Both the position numbers and the translations under genes were made by a program. From positions 186,001 to 250,000 of the forward strand of contig CBDDEJ010000008.1 in NCBI GenBank assembly GCA_965226915.1: a stretch of 64,000 bases of DNA, given 5' to 3'. Position 1 is the stretch's first letter. Each line of letters starts with the position of its first letter. The notes beneath the pieces were generated by a model, which was given only the letters and a program-made list of their open reading frames with translations, did no database searches and was not told the origin of the DNA. Of the stretch, positions 8,161-16,985 are shown piece after piece. Origin of the DNA: Io17-Chloro-G2 sp965226915 (GTDB lineage: Bacteria; Chloroflexota; Dehalococcoidia; Lucifugimonadales; UBA3495).

Positions 8161-9744
8161 ATGGCTAGAGTTTTAGTTGCCGACCCCATCGCCGCCGACG
8201 GAGTGGATCTGCTCCAGTCGCAAGGCGAATTGCAAGTCGACGTGAAGACGGGCATGAAGCCGCCGGAACTTCTGGAAGTGGTGGGCGTTTATGAGGGGCT
8301 GGTGGTCCGCAGCGAGACCAAGGTGACCTCGGAGGTCATAAAACAGGGCAGCAAACTGCGGGTGATCGCCCGGGCGGGCATCGGCGTCGATAACATAGAT
8401 CTGGATGCCGCCACCGGCGCGGGGATCGCGGTGGTCAACGCTCCCACCGGCAATACCGTAGCGGCGGCAGAGCACACCGTCGCTCTGATGCTGGCATTAT
8501 CGCGGAATATTGCCGAGGCCAACCAATCCATGAAGGAAGGCCAGTGGAAACGCGGCGCTTTCATGGGTATTGAGGTCCGGAACAAGACGTTAGGCATCGC
8601 CGGGCTGGGCCGGGTAGGCACCGAAGTGGCCCGCCGCGCCCAGAGCTTCGGAATGAGACTGGTTGGGTTTGACCCCTTCGTCGCGCCAGAATACGCCCGC
8701 CGCCTGGGCGTGGAACTTTTAACCCTTGAAGAGATGCTGGCGCAGGCTGATTTCGTGACCTTACACACGCCCCTCACTGAAGGCACCAGGGAAATGATCA
8801 GCGCGCCGCAACTTGCAATCATCAAAAAGGGAGCACGCATCATCAACGTGGCTCGTGGAGAACTGATAAACGAGGCGGCGCTGCTCGACGCATTGGATTC
8901 GGGCCGGCTGGGCGGCGTGGCTCTAGACGTGTTCGCTCAGGAACCGCCGGTGGACAGCCTCCTGCCCAAGCATCCCAAAGTACTCGTCACGCCCCACTTG
9001 GGAGCATCCACCGAAGAAGCTCAACGAGAGGTGGCAATCGAGGCAGCCGAGCAAGTACTGGCGGTCCTGAGCGGCCAACCCGCCCGCAACACGGTGAACG
9101 CCCCATTTATGCCGCCGGAAGTCCACGAAGTGGTGGCGCCCTATATCGAAGTCGGAACCGTTCTGGGAAAGCTGTTGACGTTTATGGCCGACGGCCAGCC
9201 GGTGCGGCTAACCATTAGTCACAAAGGCGAGATCGCCCAGCACGAAACGCCGATCTTGAAGGCCGCCGTCCTGGCGGGATTACTAGGGCCGGTAAGGAGC
9301 GAACACGTTAATTTGATAAATGCTCCCATGCTGGCCCAGCAACGCGGATTGAACGTCACCGAACAACGTAATGAGGTGGCCCAGGAGTACGCCAGTATAT
9401 TGAGCGCCACCCTGGAGACCACCGGGGGCAGCATATCCCTCTCCGGGACCTCCATGCGTGACGAGCCTCATATAGTCAAGGTGAACGATTACTGGCTAGA
9501 CATCACTCCGACCACGCCCTACATGTTGTTCGTAGACAACCAGGACCAGCCGGGGTCCATAGGCGCTGTAGGAACCATAGCGGGAAAACACAACATCAAC
9601 ATCAGCTTCATGGAGGTGGGCCGCCTTAACATGCGGGGCCGCGCCATGATGGTTTTAGGGCTGGACGAACCGATTCCACCGGCAGTCATGGAAGAGATAA
9701 TCGCCCTTCCCCAGATCCACACCGCCCGCTTGGTGACTCTATAG
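8161..9744 (+). CDS. serA: D-3-phosphoglycerate dehydrogenase
   Basis: 527 residues, the long three-domain form. It catalyses the first step of serine synthesis, oxidising 3-phosphoglycerate with NAD+. The NAD motif G-L-G-R-V-G is at residues 148-153; catalytic Arg232 (N-V-A-R-G-E-L), Glu261 and His279 (T-P-H-L-G-A-S-T) are all present. An intervening domain (about 320-450) and a C-terminal ACT domain (about 455-527, with D-Q-P-G-S-I-G-A-V-G) follow, suggesting feedback by serine as in the family. It is followed 92 bases later by a ketopantoate-reductase-like gene on the same strand. Confidence 0.95.
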   Translation: MARVLVADPIAADGVDLLQSQGELQVDVKTGMKPPELLEVVGVYEGLVVRSETKVTSEVIKQGSKLRVIARAGIGVDNIDLDAATGAGIAVVNAPTGNTVAAAEHTVALMLALSRNIAEANQSMKEGQWKRGAFMGIEVRNKTLGIAGLGRVGTEVARRAQSFGMRLVGFDPFVAPEYARRLGVELLTLEEMLAQADFVTLHTPLTEGTREMISAPQLAIIKKGARIINVARGELINEAALLDALDSGRLGGVALDVFAQEPPVDSLLPKHPKVLVTPHLGASTEEAQREVAIEAAEQVLAVLSGQPARNTVNAPFMPPEVHEVVAPYIEVGTVLGKLLTFMADGQPVRLTISHKGEIAQHETPILKAAVLAGLLGPVRSEHVNLINAPMLAQQRGLNVTEQRNEVAQEYASILSATLETTGGSISLSGTSMRDEPHIVKVNDYWLDITPTTPYMLFVDNQDQPGSIGAVGTIAGKHNINISFMEVGRLNMRGRAMMVLGLDEPIPPAVMEEIIALPQIHTARLVTL

Positions 9745-9836
9745 CGGCAGCTCGCGGTTGGGCATTTTATGATGAGCAAGGGCCCAAACCCCTGCCAAAC
9801 TTAGGGCGACACTGAATCATTCAGGAGGTTCAAATC

Positions 9837-10886
9837 ATGGCCGATAAGATAGCGATCATGGGTCCGGGCGCCGTGGGCAGCTACGTGGGGGCCTATCTGG
9901 TGAAAGAGGGCGAAGACGTGACTTTCATCGACATGTGGCCGGAGCACGTGGAGGTAATGAAATCACAAGGCCTTCACGCCACAGACACTCTGGGCGAATT
10001 CACCGTGCCGGTAAAGGCCATGCATCTGACCGAAGCCCTAAACATCCACGAAATGTTCGACATAGCGTTCATCACCGTAAAGTCATACGACACCGAATGG
10101 GCCACCCACTTCATCAAGCGGTATGTGAAGCCCGACGGATTCTTCGTGTCCATCCAGAATTGCTGGAACGACCCGGTCATCGGCGGAATCGTCGGCGCCG
10201 ACCGCGCCTTGGGCTGCATCGCTTCTCATATCGAGGTCGCCCTCTGGGAACCGGGGCGGGTCTTGCGGGGAGGCGAGGTGGGCCGCGACCATGGCCACAC
10301 CGTGTTCCGGGTGGGCGAGCACGACGGCCGCATCACCGAACGTTCCGAGTCCATAGCTAAGAAACTCGATTGCATCGACGCCGCCTACGCCACCGACAAC
10401 CTGTGGGGAGAGCGGTGGTCCAAGTTGTGCCAGAATTCCATGGGCAACGCCATATCTTCAATGACCGGGCTCGGTTCCCAAGACCTGGCCCAAGACCCCA
10501 GGTGCCGGTTGATTCGTATCAACCTGGCCAAAGAAGGCGCCAAAGTTGGATTGGCCATGGGTTTGAACGTGGTGGATATGAGCGCCAAGCCGGCCGTCAT
10601 GTGGGCCGACGCCGATAAGGGAGACGTCTTTGAAGAACTGGACGACTTCTTGGGCTCCCGGGGCGGCAACGTCAACTGGTTGGCGTCGATGGCCCAGGAT
10701 GTCAAGAAAGGCCGCCACTCGGAAATCGATTTCATGAACGGCTTGGTCTGCGAGAAGGGTCGCGAGGTGGATATCGCCACCCCTTATAACGACGCCATCG
10801 TAGATGCTATGCACGGCATCGACGACGGCTCGATCAAGCAAAGCCCGGACAACGTAGACCGCATCCTGAAGGCCGTGGGCCAGTAA
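9837..10886 (+). CDS. ketopantoate reductase family protein
   Basis: 349 residues. An N-terminal Rossmann motif M-G-P-G-A-V-G-S (residues 8-15) and the C-terminal helical domain with W-S-K-L-C-Q-N-S-M-G-N (about 194-204), whose Lys and Asn match the catalytic residues of PanE, define the family. GGAGG precedes the ATG. The insert around residues 245-285 is longer than in PanE. Several paralogues in one genome (another at 28486) argue for roles beyond pantothenate synthesis, such as reduction of other 2-oxo acids. It probably shares a transcript with serA and the unknown gene at 10967. Confidence 0.8.
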   Translation: MADKIAIMGPGAVGSYVGAYLVKEGEDVTFIDMWPEHVEVMKSQGLHATDTLGEFTVPVKAMHLTEALNIHEMFDIAFITVKSYDTEWATHFIKRYVKPDGFFVSIQNCWNDPVIGGIVGADRALGCIASHIEVALWEPGRVLRGGEVGRDHGHTVFRVGEHDGRITERSESIAKKLDCIDAAYATDNLWGERWSKLCQNSMGNAISSMTGLGSQDLAQDPRCRLIRINLAKEGAKVGLAMGLNVVDMSAKPAVMWADADKGDVFEELDDFLGSRGGNVNWLASMAQDVKKGRHSEIDFMNGLVCEKGREVDIATPYNDAIVDAMHGIDDGSIKQSPDNVDRILKAVGQ

Positions 10887-10966
10887 TTTCAGGCCAGTAA
10901 TCCCGGGGCAGCAATACTGGGAATCCAACACCCACGGCATCAAATATCACCGCCAGGTGGAACGCC

Positions 10967-11422
10967 ATGTTTGTGCAAGTTGAACCGGCCGATTTCTTCA
11001 TGTACACGGTCAAGCTGATATTTGACCTGGAGAAACCCGACTCGGAGGACCAGGAAGTAAGAGATTACCTGGACGAACGGGAACTTGAGCCCAGATACCT
11101 GAGCACGGCCGATCTGGATGGGCGCCAATGCCAGATCATGCAGTTCGGCGGCTGCTACCTGGGCAGACACCTAGACCATCTGGGCCAGATCCAACGCCGG
11201 GCGGTGGAGGTGGAGGTCCTAACCGACGAGATCCGGAGCCATCTAGCCACCGAAGACGACAGCCCAGAGCAATCCGTTGACGAAGCCTTGATGGCCACGT
11301 TGGTGGCTGAATTCCACGAAGATTCCGCGTTCCAAGCCGCCGAAAACGGAGAGTTGGTTGCGGTGCTGGACGCCGACATCGTCAAAGCCGCAGCCGGTAA
11401 ACACTTGGCGGCGGAACGCTAG
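10967..11422 (+). CDS. unknown acidic protein
   Basis: 151 residues, rich in Asp and Glu, without signal peptide or membrane helix. An AGGTGG site precedes the ATG. No family was recognised; the central segment D-G-R-Q-C-Q-I-M-Q-F-G-G-C-Y-L-G-R contains two Cys and might be a structural or binding loop. It is the last gene before the strong terminator at 11452, so it likely ends the serA transcript. Confidence 0.6.
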   Translation: MFVQVEPADFFMYTVKLIFDLEKPDSEDQEVRDYLDERELEPRYLSTADLDGRQCQIMQFGGCYLGRHLDHLGQIQRRAVEVEVLTDEIRSHLATEDDSPEQSVDEALMATLVAEFHEDSAFQAAENGELVAVLDADIVKAAAGKHLAAER

Positions 11423-11451
11423 CACTGACTCCTATCAGAAGTTTAATCAAA

Positions 11452-11480
11452 AGGCCCCGGCGAATTGCCGGGGCCTCCGT
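11452..11480 (+). terminator. intrinsic terminator after the serA-linked genes
   Basis: A 10-bp perfect stem AGGCCCCGGC/GCCGGGGCCT with loop GAATT (11452-11476) is followed by CCGTTTT. It lies 30 bases after the stop at 11422 and also separates that unit from the convergent tRNA gene. Confidence 0.9.
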
Positions 11481-11493
11481 TTTACCTTGAGCG

Positions 11494-11567
11494 TGGAGCG
11501 GGTGATGAGAATCGAACTCACGTGACCAGCTTGGAAGGCTGGAGCTCTACCACTGAGCTACACCCGC
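11494..11567 (-). tRNA. tRNA-Gly(TCC)
   Basis: On the minus strand the acceptor stem GCGGGTG/CACCCGC, the D-arm around GCTCAGTGGTAGAGC, an anticodon loop CTTCCAA with anticodon TCC, a T-arm with GTTCGATTC, and an encoded 3' CCA (11494-11496) make a complete cloverleaf. It decodes GGA and GGG glycine codons. Confidence 0.95.
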
Positions 11568-11860
11568 CCGAGTGGTTATTAACGAGCCAATTATACCCGA
11601 TGGCCGCGGCAATCTGATAGCCGGGTTCCAATGAGTTTCCGCTTTCACCGGGCTGCCCGGGCACCGTCATCGTGCCGGCGTCGAGTCGCGTCCCCCAACC
11701 GTGGAATTTCAATATTTGCGGCGAGCCAGACTTTCTCCAGCCGCCCTAACCTTGTCGACGGGCAACGAGGTGGTTCGACAGGCTCACCACGAACGTGGGG
11801 GGCAGCCACTTCGGGTATTTGAACATCGTTTCCCTCCTCGGCTCATCCCGGCCATTTTGG
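11568..11860. other. intergenic gap with one small hairpin repeat
   Basis: No gene is visible. The only structure is GTTCG (11773-11777) paired with CGAAC (11790-11794) inside a sequence of the widespread REP-like type. The tRNA promoter is expected near its left end on the minus strand. Confidence 0.4.
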
Positions 11861-11890
11861 TAGTATCATCTGGCCCAAATAGCGATACTA
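11861..11890 (+). promoter_or_regulatory. operator-like inverted repeat before ridA
   Basis: TAGTATC (11861-11867) and GATACTA (11884-11890) form a perfect 7-bp inverted repeat with a 16-base spacer. It lies directly upstream of the AAGGAGG ribosome site of the RidA gene, a position suited to a repressor site or an RNA hairpin near the start. Confidence 0.4.
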
Positions 11891-11907
11891 AAATGTAAGG
11901 AGGAATC

Positions 11908-12297
11908 ATGGACAAAACCAGAAGTAATTACCCGGACATCGCTCCGTCGGGATCGACTTACAGCAGGGTTGTCCGCAGCGGCAACCTGGTGTTCATCGCC
12001 GGATGCACCGCCCGAGGCACTGAAGGCCAGGGGAAGCCGGTGATGGAGCAACTGCAAGTCACCCTGGACCGGATCATTCGAATCGTGGAGGCTGAAGGGG
12101 GGGCGCCAAAGGACATCACCAAGATCACCACCTTCGTAACCAGCATTGCCGATTGGAACGCCCATCGAGAACAGCAGCAATCCCTGTTTGAGGAATACTT
12201 CCGGGAAGACTACCCTGCCAACACTTTGGTGGAGATCACCGCCCTGGTAGAGGCCGGTTTGGATGTGGAGATCGAAGCCATCGCCGTGATCGATTAA
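11908..12297 (+). CDS. RidA/YjgF-family protein
   Basis: 129 residues, full length for the family. RidA proteins hydrolyse reactive enamine/imine intermediates of PLP enzymes to 2-oxo acids; many paralogues have other or unknown roles. Visible marks are S-R-V-V-R-S-G-N-L-V-F-I-A-G (about residues 20-33), the strand I-T-K-I-T-T-F-V-T, and the C-terminal A-L-V-E-A-G-L-D-V-E-I-E-A-I-A. The canonical Arg of the R-N-Y/Arg105 region is not obvious, so deaminase activity is uncertain. Strong AAGGAGG ribosome site; inverted repeat just upstream. Confidence 0.85.
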   Translation: MDKTRSNYPDIAPSGSTYSRVVRSGNLVFIAGCTARGTEGQGKPVMEQLQVTLDRIIRIVEAEGGAPKDITKITTFVTSIADWNAHREQQQSLFEEYFREDYPANTLVEITALVEAGLDVEIEAIAVID

Positions 12298-12322
12298 ATG
12301 ACTTCACCGCGCCTCAAGAGGG

Positions 12323-12464
12323 CGTGAAGTCCTTCCCATGAGAGCTATCCTGTTGGCCGTCTGCTTACTGGCCTTGGGCTGTACTGCCTCAGACGCCCCG
12401 AAAGGCCAAGGTGGCGCCGAGACCGTACCGCTCGCCGCGCTGATGTACCTCTGGTTCGGATTCG
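12323..12464 (+). repeat. 142-bp duplicated leader and signal-peptide segment, copy 1
   Basis: This segment is nearly identical to 13866-14007. It covers the ribosome region, the ATG and the first 42 or so codons of a lipoprotein gene. Only a few substitutions separate the copies, so the duplication is recent. Confidence 0.85.
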
Positions 12465-12568
12465 TCGGAGGAGAGGCTCCAGCATCGACGGAAGCATCGA
12501 CGAAATGGTGCGGCGGGCGATCAATGCCCGGATCGACTAACCCTATCGACTCACCGGGCAGGTCATGA
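12338..12568 (+). pseudogene. truncated lipoprotein N-terminus
   Basis: The first 42 codons copy the start of the lipoprotein gene at 13881, including the lipobox L-A-L-G-C. After 12464 the frame continues into unrelated sequence and stops at 12568. It is probably a remnant of a GH71/99-like gene whose body was deleted. It overlaps by four bases the next gene at 12565. Confidence 0.75.
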
Positions 12569-13680
12569 CGCACGCAATCCGCTGGATAATGCCGGCCCTG
12601 GCGGCCCTGTTGGTTTCCTGTGGAACGGAGGCCCCTGTCCCTTCGAAGTTGGTGCAGAGAGGGGACATGGAACTGGGGGTTAGCATGATGCTTTGGTACG
12701 GCTTCGAGCCTGGGACCGGCAACAGTGTTGGAGGCCTCGGGAGTGAACATTGGAACTCCAGGGCAATCGCTTCAACAGGACTTCAGGACCCGGTGGCGGT
12801 TGTCCCAGACCAAGGCTTCCACATTTCAGACGACCCGGCCGTAATCGCCCTACAGGTATCGCAAATGCAAGGAATTGGCGTTGACTGGATCATGACCAAT
12901 TGGTGGGGCTGGGGAGATGACGACCTGGACTCCGTCGTAAACAATCTCGGCCGCCAGGCCATAGACCGTGCTCACACCGCATTGTTCGACCATCTGGAGT
13001 CCCGTGGGGGATCAGTCAAGGCAGCCATAGCGATGGATAAATGGATGATCCCGCCTGACCAGTGGGACTGGACCTCCGGCCCGGTTGAAGTGGGCTCCGT
13101 CAACTCCCAATTGATATGGGACCACATCTGGAACAACTACGTTCAGCCATACCCAAACAGTTATTACTCATGGGAGGGGAAGCCCCTTGTCGTTTCCTGG
13201 GCGCCCGTCGTTTTGACGCCTGACGCCAGGGATAGATTTACCTATAAGAAGCTCTGGCCCATTACCTTTACGGACGGGAGGGACCAGACTGCGATGGACT
13301 GGTCATGGCTCTCTCCCTTCGTGGACAGCGAAAATTACGCGGACAATATCATCTCGGCGGACGGCATGGTGGTGGTGAATCCGCGCTTCGACCAGTATTT
13401 TGGTTGGCTCCTGGGATATGTAGCTGATACCCGAATTCGTGACGATCCGTTCCTGCAAGAAGAGCTTTACGACACGAACTGGAAACTCGTCTATGGTGCG
13501 CGGGCTCAAGTTAAGAATGTCATGATCGCCACATGGAACGACTACCATGAATAAACTCAAATAGAACCTTCGACCAATGGACTACTGGGCACAGGTTCCC
13601 TCCTGCTGGAGAAAAGCAAGCACTACTGGTCGGCATTAAAAAAGGCCAGTCCTTTCAAGCGTATGCAGGCGATGACGACC
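12565..13680 (+). pseudogene. GH71/99-like lipoprotein with a premature stop
   Basis: The frame from the ATG at 12565 has a lipoprotein signal (lipobox L-V-S-C at about residue 19) and a (beta/alpha)8-type glycoside hydrolase similar to families GH71/99: M-M-L-W-Y-G-F-E-P-G-T-G near residue 43, W-W-G-W-G near 113, and W-N-D-Y-H-E at the end. A TAA at 13552-13554 stops it exactly where the family continues with the acid-base loop W-N-E-x-x-E-G-T-x-I-E-P. After the TAA the same frame goes on with T-Q-I-E-P and 30 more family-like residues to about 13680. So this is a nonsense-mutated paralogue of 13881. Confidence 0.75.
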
Positions 13681-13865
13681 GCACGGGCCCCGACGCCGAC
13701 GGCCTCGAAACGGATAGCCCTTAGGTCATTCACACAGAGATGCGTGACCCTGGGGTCGCCAAAAGGATACTTGGAGCATTGGATCAATCTTACCGGCAAC
13801 GATGGGAACACAAGTTTCGCTGTAACAGGACAAGCAGTCCAGGACCGGACCCAGCCGCCTATTCA

Positions 13866-14007
13866 CGTGAAGGCCTTCCCATGAGAGCTATCCTGTTGGC
13901 CGTCTGCTTACTTGTGTTGGGCTGTACTGCCTCAGACACCTGGAAAGGCCAAGGTGGCGCCGAGACTGTACCGCTCGCCGCGCTGATGTACCTCTGGTTC
14001 GGATTCG
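13866..14007 (+). repeat. 142-bp duplicated leader and signal-peptide segment, copy 2
   Basis: Partner of 12323-12464; here it forms the start of the intact GH71/99-like lipoprotein gene. Confidence 0.85.
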
Positions 14008-15053
14008 ACCTCGACACCGGCGCAAGCATTGGAGGATTGAAGTCCAGCCATTGGAACACCGACCTGGGAATCGGTAGCAGGGTTGGGCTTACGGACGAAC
14101 CTGCTTACGGCTTTTACGCCTCTGACGACCCTGCGGTGATCACCCGGCAACTTGCATCCATGGAGGAGGCCGGTATCAACACGATCATCGCCTCGTGGCA
14201 TGGCTGGGGCGATATCGACTTCGACGGGATTATCGACGACAAGGAAAAAGAGGCGATGCACAGGGCGCTCATTGCCCTGATGGATCACATCGCCGACACG
14301 AACGCTCCGTTCAAAGTATCGGTCTTAGTAGAACCGTTTATGGTTGATCCTCCGGGACTTACCCTGGCGCAGAAACAAAACATCGCCGATTTCCTTTGGG
14401 ACACCGTGTACGACGTCTATCCGGATTTCATGTTCACTTGGCAGGGCAGGCCTCTGGTGGTCACGTGGTCTGACGTGGACCTGAAAGAGCCGGCCGACAC
14501 CAGGTTCACTGTAAAACGTTGGTCGAGTACGGACAATCCTGACTGGAAGGCTCAAACGGGGTTGGATTGGAATGGGTATCCGGATACGGCCCTGGCCGAA
14601 GCGGCCATTTCGGACGATGGCGTAATGGTGCTGTTCCCCCGGTTCGACGAATATTGGATGTACATCATGGGCAAGGAAATGCGTCATGACTACCGGCGGG
14701 TGGATCCATTACTGGAAGACGGCGTATACGGGCAGGTCTGGCAAGTGGCGGTAGAAAATCGGAATGATCTAGCCCTTATCATTCTTTACTCTTGGAATGA
14801 GCATGAAGAGCACGCTGCTATAGAGCCGGACCTAGGTATTTCTCCAATCAGTCATGGAAATTCGTTGGGTGAAAAAACCGCTGTATACTACCGTCAATTC
14901 CTGGCTGGCGAAGACATCACGATCGTCGATTACGGATATCCAACATGGATATCCACGCCAAATTTCAAGACATTAGGCGGTGTAAATAAAAGTCATGACC
15001 ACTCTTATCAAAGCCCGAAGATTGATCGACGGCAACGGAGGGGCGCTGGATAA
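13881..15053 (+). CDS. GH71/99-like lipoprotein
   Basis: 390 residues from the ATG at 13881. Signal peptide with lipobox L-V-L-G-C (Cys at about residue 14), then a glycoside-hydrolase-like barrel: M-Y-L-W-F-G-F-D near residue 36, S-W-H-G-W-G near 106, F-T-W-Q-G-R-P-L-V-V-T-W near 188-200, and Y-S-W-N-E-H-E-E-H-A-A-I-E-P near 305, the last matching the acid-base region of GH71/99-type enzymes. It would act outside the membrane on a polysaccharide such as a mannan or alpha-glucan. Paralogue of the broken gene at 12565. Its 3' end overlaps the amidohydrolase pseudogene by 59 bases, so the last 20 residues may not be native. Confidence 0.7.
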   Translation: MRAILLAVCLLVLGCTASDTWKGQGGAETVPLAALMYLWFGFDLDTGASIGGLKSSHWNTDLGIGSRVGLTDEPAYGFYASDDPAVITRQLASMEEAGINTIIASWHGWGDIDFDGIIDDKEKEAMHRALIALMDHIADTNAPFKVSVLVEPFMVDPPGLTLAQKQNIADFLWDTVYDVYPDFMFTWQGRPLVVTWSDVDLKEPADTRFTVKRWSSTDNPDWKAQTGLDWNGYPDTALAEAAISDDGVMVLFPRFDEYWMYIMGKEMRHDYRRVDPLLEDGVYGQVWQVAVENRNDLALIILYSWNEHEEHAAIEPDLGISPISHGNSLGEKTAVYYRQFLAGEDITIVDYGYPTWISTPNFKTLGGVNKSHDHSYQSPKIDRRQRRGAG

Positions 15054-16217
15054 CGCCGCCGTGCTGGTCGAAGGCGGCCTCATAACGGCAGGTGGGGACT
15101 CAGGACGCATTGGCGCCGCCGGAAAGGAGCGGAGGTCATCGACGGCGGGGGTATGACCATCATGCCCGGTCTCGTGGACGCCCATGTGCATCTGGTCAAC
15201 ACGGGCGAGGCCTTCAGCGCTCGGGACGCGCGCACCGCCACCGATGAAAGAGATGATGGTGTTGGCGGTCAAGAATGCTTTCCTGGCGATCAAGACGGGC
15301 GTCACCACCGTAAGAGACCTGGGAGGCAAGGGATTCATCACTGTGTCGGTTCGGGACTCTATAGACAAGGGAGTGATTCCGGGGCCCAGGGTCGTCTCCT
15401 GCGCCGCCGCGTTGACCATTACCGGCGGACAATCCCATTACAAGTCTTTGGAGGCTGACACTGCCGACGAGATGAAAAAGGCGGTTCGTTATTTGATCAA
15501 AGGCGGCGCGGATTGCATCAAGATATTCGGCTCCGGCGGCAACGCCACCCCCGGCAGCAATCCTATGGCGTCCCAGTACGCCCTGGATGAGTTTCGCGCC
15601 GCCACCGAGGAAGCCCACTGCTTGGGCAAGCACGTGGCGGCCCACGTCCACCCCATCACGGCGATCAAATTGGCGTTGGAAGCAGAAATCGATTGCCTGG
15701 AGCACTGCACCTGGCTCCGTCCCGGGGATTGGGCGTGGATGAGGCGGTGCTGGAAGACATTATCAAACGGGGGACATATATCAGCCTGGGCTTCCCCGCC
15801 AGTTGGTACCGGGTGCCGCTGGACGAGATTCAGGACGTGATGGACCGGGCCGGGAGAGAACAATTGCTGGAGCCTCGGTATCAGGCCATCAAACAGATGT
15901 ACGATTCCGAAGCCCTGGTGGTGGCCAGCAGCGATGCCGGCTCCACCGCCACCCGCGTCGACGAATTCGCCCTGCTGCTGGAATTCTTGGTGAACAGCCT
16001 GGAAGTACCTTCCCAAAAGGTGATCACCTCAGCCACCAGCCTGGCCGCGAAAGCCATCGGCATGGGAGACGCCGTGGGTAGCTTGGAGTCTGGAAAGAAG
16101 GCGGATATCTTATTGGTCGAAGGAGATCCATTGACCGATATCACAGCCCTGCAGAGAGTGTCCACCGTAGTTAAAGGAGGGGAAGTGGTGGCCGGTGGAG
16201 GGCAGGTGTTTCTCTAG
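14995..16217 (+). pseudogene. amidohydrolase (imidazolonepropionase-like), three frameshifts
   Basis: Starts M-T-T-L-I-K-A-R-R-L-I-D-G-N-G at 14995. The frame is lost near 15130, again near 15245 and again near 15710, but the joined pieces make a full metal-dependent amidohydrolase: P-G-L-V-D-A-H-V-H (metal His pair), C-I-K-I-F-G-S-G-G-N with the bridging Lys, H-V-H-P and L-E-H metal ligands, S-S-D-A-G with the catalytic Asp, and a C-terminal G-S-L-E-S-G-K-K-A-D-I-L-L-V-E-G-D-P. Family members hydrolyse dipeptides or cyclic amides. Three independent shifts make a simple read error unlikely. Confidence 0.85.
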
Positions 16218-16294
16218 GGCCGGGTCATACCGCCCGCCAATAACCGAGCGAGGTTCCAAGAAAATTATTTCGGGTCATCCATTTGACAAAAAAC

Positions 16295-16326
16295 AAAACC
16301 GGCGCATTGATCAATGCGCCGGTTTT
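16295..16326. terminator. bidirectional intrinsic terminator
   Basis: AAAACC and a perfect palindrome GGCGCATTGATCAATGCGCC followed by GGTTTT (16295-16326) sit between two converging genes. A and T tracts on both sides let it work in both directions. Confidence 0.9.
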
Positions 16327-16349
16327 ACGTCCTGCCTTAGCGCCGCGTG

Positions 16350-16760
16350 CTAAACGCTGGTCTGCCAGCCCGTGTGGGAAACGTCGATGATTTGGTCGCT
16401 GGGACCTGCCCATTTCATCTCAAAATTGCGAGGGCCTTGGGGTCCGGCGCCGGCCGCCACGGCTTCCCTGCTTTGCAGGCGCTTTCCCTTGACCTTGTCC
16501 AGCTTGGCCGACGCAGCCTCCAGGTCGTCCACCTGGAAGCCCAAGTGGTGGATGCCGTCGTAATTGGGGCCATTGGGACCGACGTCCATGTCGTCATTGG
16601 TCTTGTAATTCAGGATGGCCAGATTGATGTAGCCGTCGGATAGGAAAACCGCGCCGTTGTCGCTGCGGCGGATCTCCTCTAGGTCGAACGCCTCTTTATA
16701 GAAGGCGGCCACCGCGTCCGGGTCCTTCGCGGTTAGGGCAATATGCCGAATCTTTGCCAT
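16350..16760 (-). CDS. VOC (glyoxalase/bleomycin-resistance) fold protein
   Basis: 136 residues from the ATG at 16760, with AGGAGG upstream. It starts M-A-K-I-R-H-I-A-L-T-A-K-D-P and has the two paired beta-alpha-beta-beta-beta modules of the vicinal-oxygen-chelate fold: A-A-F-Y-K-E-A-F-D-L at residues 18-27 and H-H-L-G-F-Q-V-D-D-L near residue 76. Candidate metal ligands are His7, His76 and a C-terminal acidic residue. Could be an extradiol dioxygenase, epimerase or lyase; no substrate can be named. It is divergent from the DUF3179 selenoprotein at 16986. Confidence 0.8.
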   Translation of the reverse strand: MAKIRHIALTAKDPDAVAAFYKEAFDLEEIRRSDNGAVFLSDGYINLAILNYKTNDDMDVGPNGPNYDGIHHLGFQVDDLEAASAKLDKVKGKRLQSREAVAAGAGPQGPRNFEMKWAGPSDQIIDVSHTGWQTSV

Positions 16761-16985
16761 AGCTGCATCCTCCTCATCTGATTGCGATTGTGACAGTGAG
16801 TATACCCCTGCCCGGAAACTGTCGGCAAATCTGCTCTGCGCCCCTCTCTGGCTAAGTACCTTCCGCCGACGGTCCGCATCATATTGATAATGAGAATTCC
16901 CAGCGCTAAAACCATTTGAAGATAACCCGCCCTGAAACCTCGTCAACACACGGTTTTGGGACGCGGCGGAGCATGCGGAGACATT

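Noticed and set aside
13552..13554. TAA in the GH71/99-like gene as recoding
   Set aside because: No known readthrough signal was seen and the surrounding region is full of broken genes; nonsense mutation is simpler.
16883..16901. Fur-box-like sequence GATAATGAGAATTCCCAGC upstream of the DUF3179 gene
   Set aside because: About 13 of 19 matches, only in the left half, and no symmetric right half; too weak to claim.
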